DNA from: Linyphia triangularis
Lineage: Eukaryota > Arthropoda > Arachnida > Araneae > Linyphiidae
Assembly (NCBI GenBank): GCA_963978545.1
Contig: OZ021732.1
Location: forward strand, 34,068,123-34,132,122
Reading direction: 5' to 3'
DNA length: 64,000 nucleotides
Shown here: one piece after another, positions 61,504 to 64,000 of the stretch
Layout of the letters: the number at the start of each line of letters is the position of its first letter
How positions within the stretch are numbered: the stretch's first letter is position 1
Notes under the pieces: generated by a model
What the model saw: only the letters and a program-made list of their open reading frames with translations
The model's database searches: none
What the model was told of the DNA's origin: nothing
Translations under genes and position numbers: made by a program

Positions 61504-62239
61504 ACTTATATTATGTGTATTGAAATAAAATTATATTTTTATCAAATTTAATTTTTTTTACTTAATACTTAATACACAGTGTCATAAAATACATTTAAAT
61601 CCTGTCGCGTTAAAAAATATTTTGAAAGTTAGTAAATTATTGCATTTTTTTAATGTTTTAATCAAATTGAAAGTCTAGGTAATCATAGTATAGATAACCA
61701 AATAAATTTATTATTATAGTTTCATATAAGAAAAGACTGATAGCTATTAATAAATTATTTTGTGTGACATGCTCATTTTGTGATATATTTTTTACCTTTC
61801 TATTTATGTTGAAGGATTACCTTATTGCTTCGGAAATTTTTTTCGCTTTAATTTATAATGGGACATAGAATATTTTGCTGTGATACAGAATCGTACTTTA
61901 ATTTTTATGATTTTCATCCATTGAATATGGTCATTATTACTAACAAAACCTTTAGCAGAACACAAATGCCTCCTTGATATTGTAAACTGTTTAATACTAA
62001 AATTAATCATATATTTTGTGGCAGAAGCTTTTCCATATACAATTGTAAACTACTTTTAATATGTAAAGTTTCTTAATATTTTGCAAAAGCAAACCGTTCA
62101 CTTACATTTGTAAACCTTTTTTGTCACTGGAAGTTTTTGTATAAGAAAAACTTCGCTTATAGCGGTAAACTGTTTCTTATACAGAAAAATTTCTGTGTAT
62201 TTTATATGAAATTTATTACAGAAAGTTTCCGTGTACTTT

Positions 62240-62700
62240 ACGGGAGAAATTGTATTTTATATGGAATTGACCTTATTCAACACAGAAATTCTGTTTATTT
62301 TACAGGTGGAAATTGCATTTTGTATGGAATCACCGTACTTAATACGGGAAATTTTAATTTATTTTACGGGAGTAAATTATTTTGCATGAAATTACCGTAT
62401 TTAATACGGAAAGTTTACGTTTATTTTACGGGGATCAATGTTAGCAACCAGTCAATAACCGTTTTTAATACGAAAAGCTTCCGTTTATTTTACGGGAGAA
62501 AACTGTATTTTGTACGGAATGACCGTAATTATTACTGAAAGTTTCCGTTCATTTTACGGGGAAATACTGTATTTTGTACGGAATGACCGTAATTATTACT
62601 GAAAGTTTCCGTTCATTTTACGGGGAAATACTGTTGCAATCAGTCAAAAACCGTACTTAATACGGAATGTTTCCGTATTTTTTACGGTTTTAAACTGGCG
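62240..62700 (+). repeat. Subterminal repeat array with TTTTACGGG words
   Basis: About seven units of some 60 bp, each with CGTTTATTTTACGGG-like and GTATGGAATxACCGTA-like parts. Two adjacent units (62505-62570 and 62570-62635) are almost identical, indicating recent tandem duplication. Confidence 0.8.
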
Positions 62701-62751
62701 ACCCAGCTGCCAGTTTAAAACCGTAAATTTGACGGGATTTTTTTTGCAGTG

Positions 62752-63250
62752 TAGCGACAGATATGCAAGTGTATGTTATGGTGACAGAGCATATGCCCGT
62801 TTTCGACCCCTCACAGCTCAGCTTCTATTACAGGTAGAACCCTGATTTTTTTGCCATCGCGTTGCTCCGGATGAATAGACGAAAAATAACAACAGAATTG
62901 TTAACATATTGAACAAGGGAACATGGTAAAAAATCCTTTGAAAATCGCCGAAGGCACCGGAATTTTGTTCTTCTGATTCTGTTTCTTCTGAATCTTCTGG
63001 TTCTGACCAAAACTTTAGTCAGGGCTACAGCCAAAACTATTTGATGATTTTAAAACATTTTTTTTTATTATTATTATTATTATTATTCTCTGCTTCATTA
63101 GAGGAAATGCCTTTCGTATGACTTCATGGGTATAAGGGTCTGCACCCCCCCCCCCCCGGAAATTATTCCGATGCTCGGGAACTTTAGTCTGGCTTACTCG
63201 AAATTTATTTTAAAAAATCCACTATTTTTAATTAAGCAGTATTAAAATAT
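62752..63250. other. Between the CACTG-ended element and the Gypsy LTR
   Basis: A (TTA)n stretch at about 63064-63087 and a C-tract at 63147-63158. No gene recognised. Confidence 0.5.
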
Positions 63251-63712
63251 TGTTATGAATTTTTCCGCTGAGGCAATGATGGCAAAGTTTTTACAGTATA
63301 AAAATATTTATTCTCTCTTCAGAAAACTCACAAAATTTATCCACAGGCAACAGTGTAATCGCTCACAAGCTTCAACACAAGCTTTAGCAAAAACAACTTC
63401 GAATACAGCGATTATACAAGCTCACTCCAATAGGTAAACAAAGCGATACGCTTTCGTCGAAGTCCAAAGTCAATCTGAAAACTTTCCCGTTCTCCAGTCT
63501 TTTATATACAAGCGCGTGAGACATTCTCGAAATTTCCAGCCAATACATCGGAAAAGAAATATCTCGAAACTTCTCGATTGCTTTAGGTGTTGCCACCTTT
63601 TTCTAACTTGTATAATCGCTATTAATTAATAAAATAAGATAAAAATAAATTACAATAGAATTTTGAAATAATACGTCACTATTTACAATATATACAGACA
63701 ATTTGTGCAACA
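63251..63712 (-). mobile_element. 3' LTR of a Gypsy retrotransposon
   Basis: On the minus strand it starts TGTTGCAC and ends TTCATAACA. Directly upstream on that strand is a polypurine tract AAGAAGGGGGAAA (63713-63725), as expected before a 3' LTR, and then the end of pol. Related in its 3' half to the solo LTR at 22192-22618. Confidence 0.88.
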
Positions 63713-63772
63713 TTTCCCCCTTCTTAAAGACTGCACGTCCCGGGCAGTGAAGTCCTTAAGAGGAAAGGCAAT

Positions 63773-64000
63773 TCAATCACTTCTACTATAATATGGGGCT
63801 AGTCTATTGTTATGTACAACTCTAGGTTTACAGGAGGGTGTCCGTTGAATCCTTACCACGACGTCGTTGATCTTCTTTAGGACCACATACGGCCCTTCCC
63901 AGTTCGTCTGGAGCTTAGGGGAGAGTCCTTTCCGACGTTTAGGATTCCATAACCACACCTTGTCACCTTCCTGGAATGAACGTTCCGTGGCCTTGGCATC
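63773..64000 (-). CDS. Gypsy pol polyprotein, integrase C-terminal end (partial)
   Basis: The C-terminal end of the integrase of a Gypsy/Ty3-type LTR retrotransposon, which inserts the element DNA copy into the host genome. The minus-strand frame enters at the window edge and runs 75 codons to a stop at 63773: FQEGDKVWLWNPKRRKGLSP, then WEGPYVVLKKINDVVVRIQR and VVHNNRLAPY. This is the GPY/F-type module (W.GPY.V...) that ends integrase in this group, with the usual VVH.dRL.PY tail. The stop lies about 47 bases before the polypurine tract and 3' LTR. Open as far as visible; the rest of the element lies beyond 64000. Confidence 0.9.
   Translation of the reverse strand, partial: DAKATERSFQEGDKVWLWNPKRRKGLSPKLQTNWEGPYVVLKKINDVVVRIQRTPSCKPRVVHNNRLAPYYSRSD

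Larger units (their letters stand above)
57364..62751. mobile_element. CACTG-ended (EnSpm/CACTA-like) element with subterminal repeats
   Basis: Left end CACTGTAAAAAAAACCCGTCA, right end read inward CACTGCAAAAAAAATCCCGTCA, with TA directly outside both ends. Subterminal zones are rich in TTACGG/CCGTAA words on both sides, most densely at 62240-62700, and a perfect 17-bp hairpin (62683-62699 against 62709-62725) sits near the right end. These are features of CACTA-type elements. No transposase is recognised. The interior carries a small MITE, a Tc1 transposase fragment, a LINE 3' fragment and a duplicated AT-rich block. Superfamily assignment is by ends and architecture only. Confidence 0.7.

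Overview
The window is AT-rich, intron-rich animal DNA dominated by nested transposable elements. A tRNA-derived SINE with 11-13 bp target duplications, an RNase H-bearing non-LTR element, Gypsy LTRs, hAT, mariner/Tc1 and long-TIR DNA elements, and one host gene split over more than 33 kb fit an arachnid, most likely a spider. The taxon is an inference from repeat style, not a search result.

One host gene is recognisable: a plus-strand Na+/H+ exchanger of the SLC9C (NHE10/sperm NHE) type. Ten coding exons between 23427 and 56309 join with consistent phase into 581 codons. They cover the exchanger membrane domain and the start of the cytosolic part. The rest of the gene (in SLC9C proteins a voltage-sensor-like domain and a cyclic-nucleotide-binding domain) must lie beyond 64000.

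Layout. 1-23.4 kb, upstream of the gene: a repeat end (1-205), three copies of a ~0.5 kb TIR repeat (one in intron 2), a 2.97 kb hAT-like element with perfect 8-bp target duplication (3249-6222), a TA microsatellite, a hAT element with a dead ZBED/FAM200-type transposase broken by a SINE (10852-13012), a ~135-bp-period array (18.5-19.3 kb), three small MITEs and a solo LTR. Intron 1 (23599-35394): a near-full-length I/R1-group LINE (26979-32817) with a 14-bp target duplication and only three visible lesions. Introns 2-5: SINEs, a 139-bp palindrome, a mariner remnant and a long TA tract. Intron 6: a 6.9 kb element (44969-51890) with ~640-bp TIRs and a 10-bp target duplication. It encodes a broken protein that looks like an XPG/FEN-type nuclease plus a Cys-rich domain, and its right TIR is split by a 2.9 kb insertion. 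Intron 10 and beyond: a 5.4 kb CACTG-ended element with subterminal repeats (57364-62751) and the 3' end of a minus-strand Gypsy element running off the window.

The best candidate for something undescribed is the 44969-51890 element. It has clean transposon architecture, but its only readable protein resembles a flap/XPG-type nuclease and not a DDE transposase, and I cannot assign it to a named superfamily from sequence alone.
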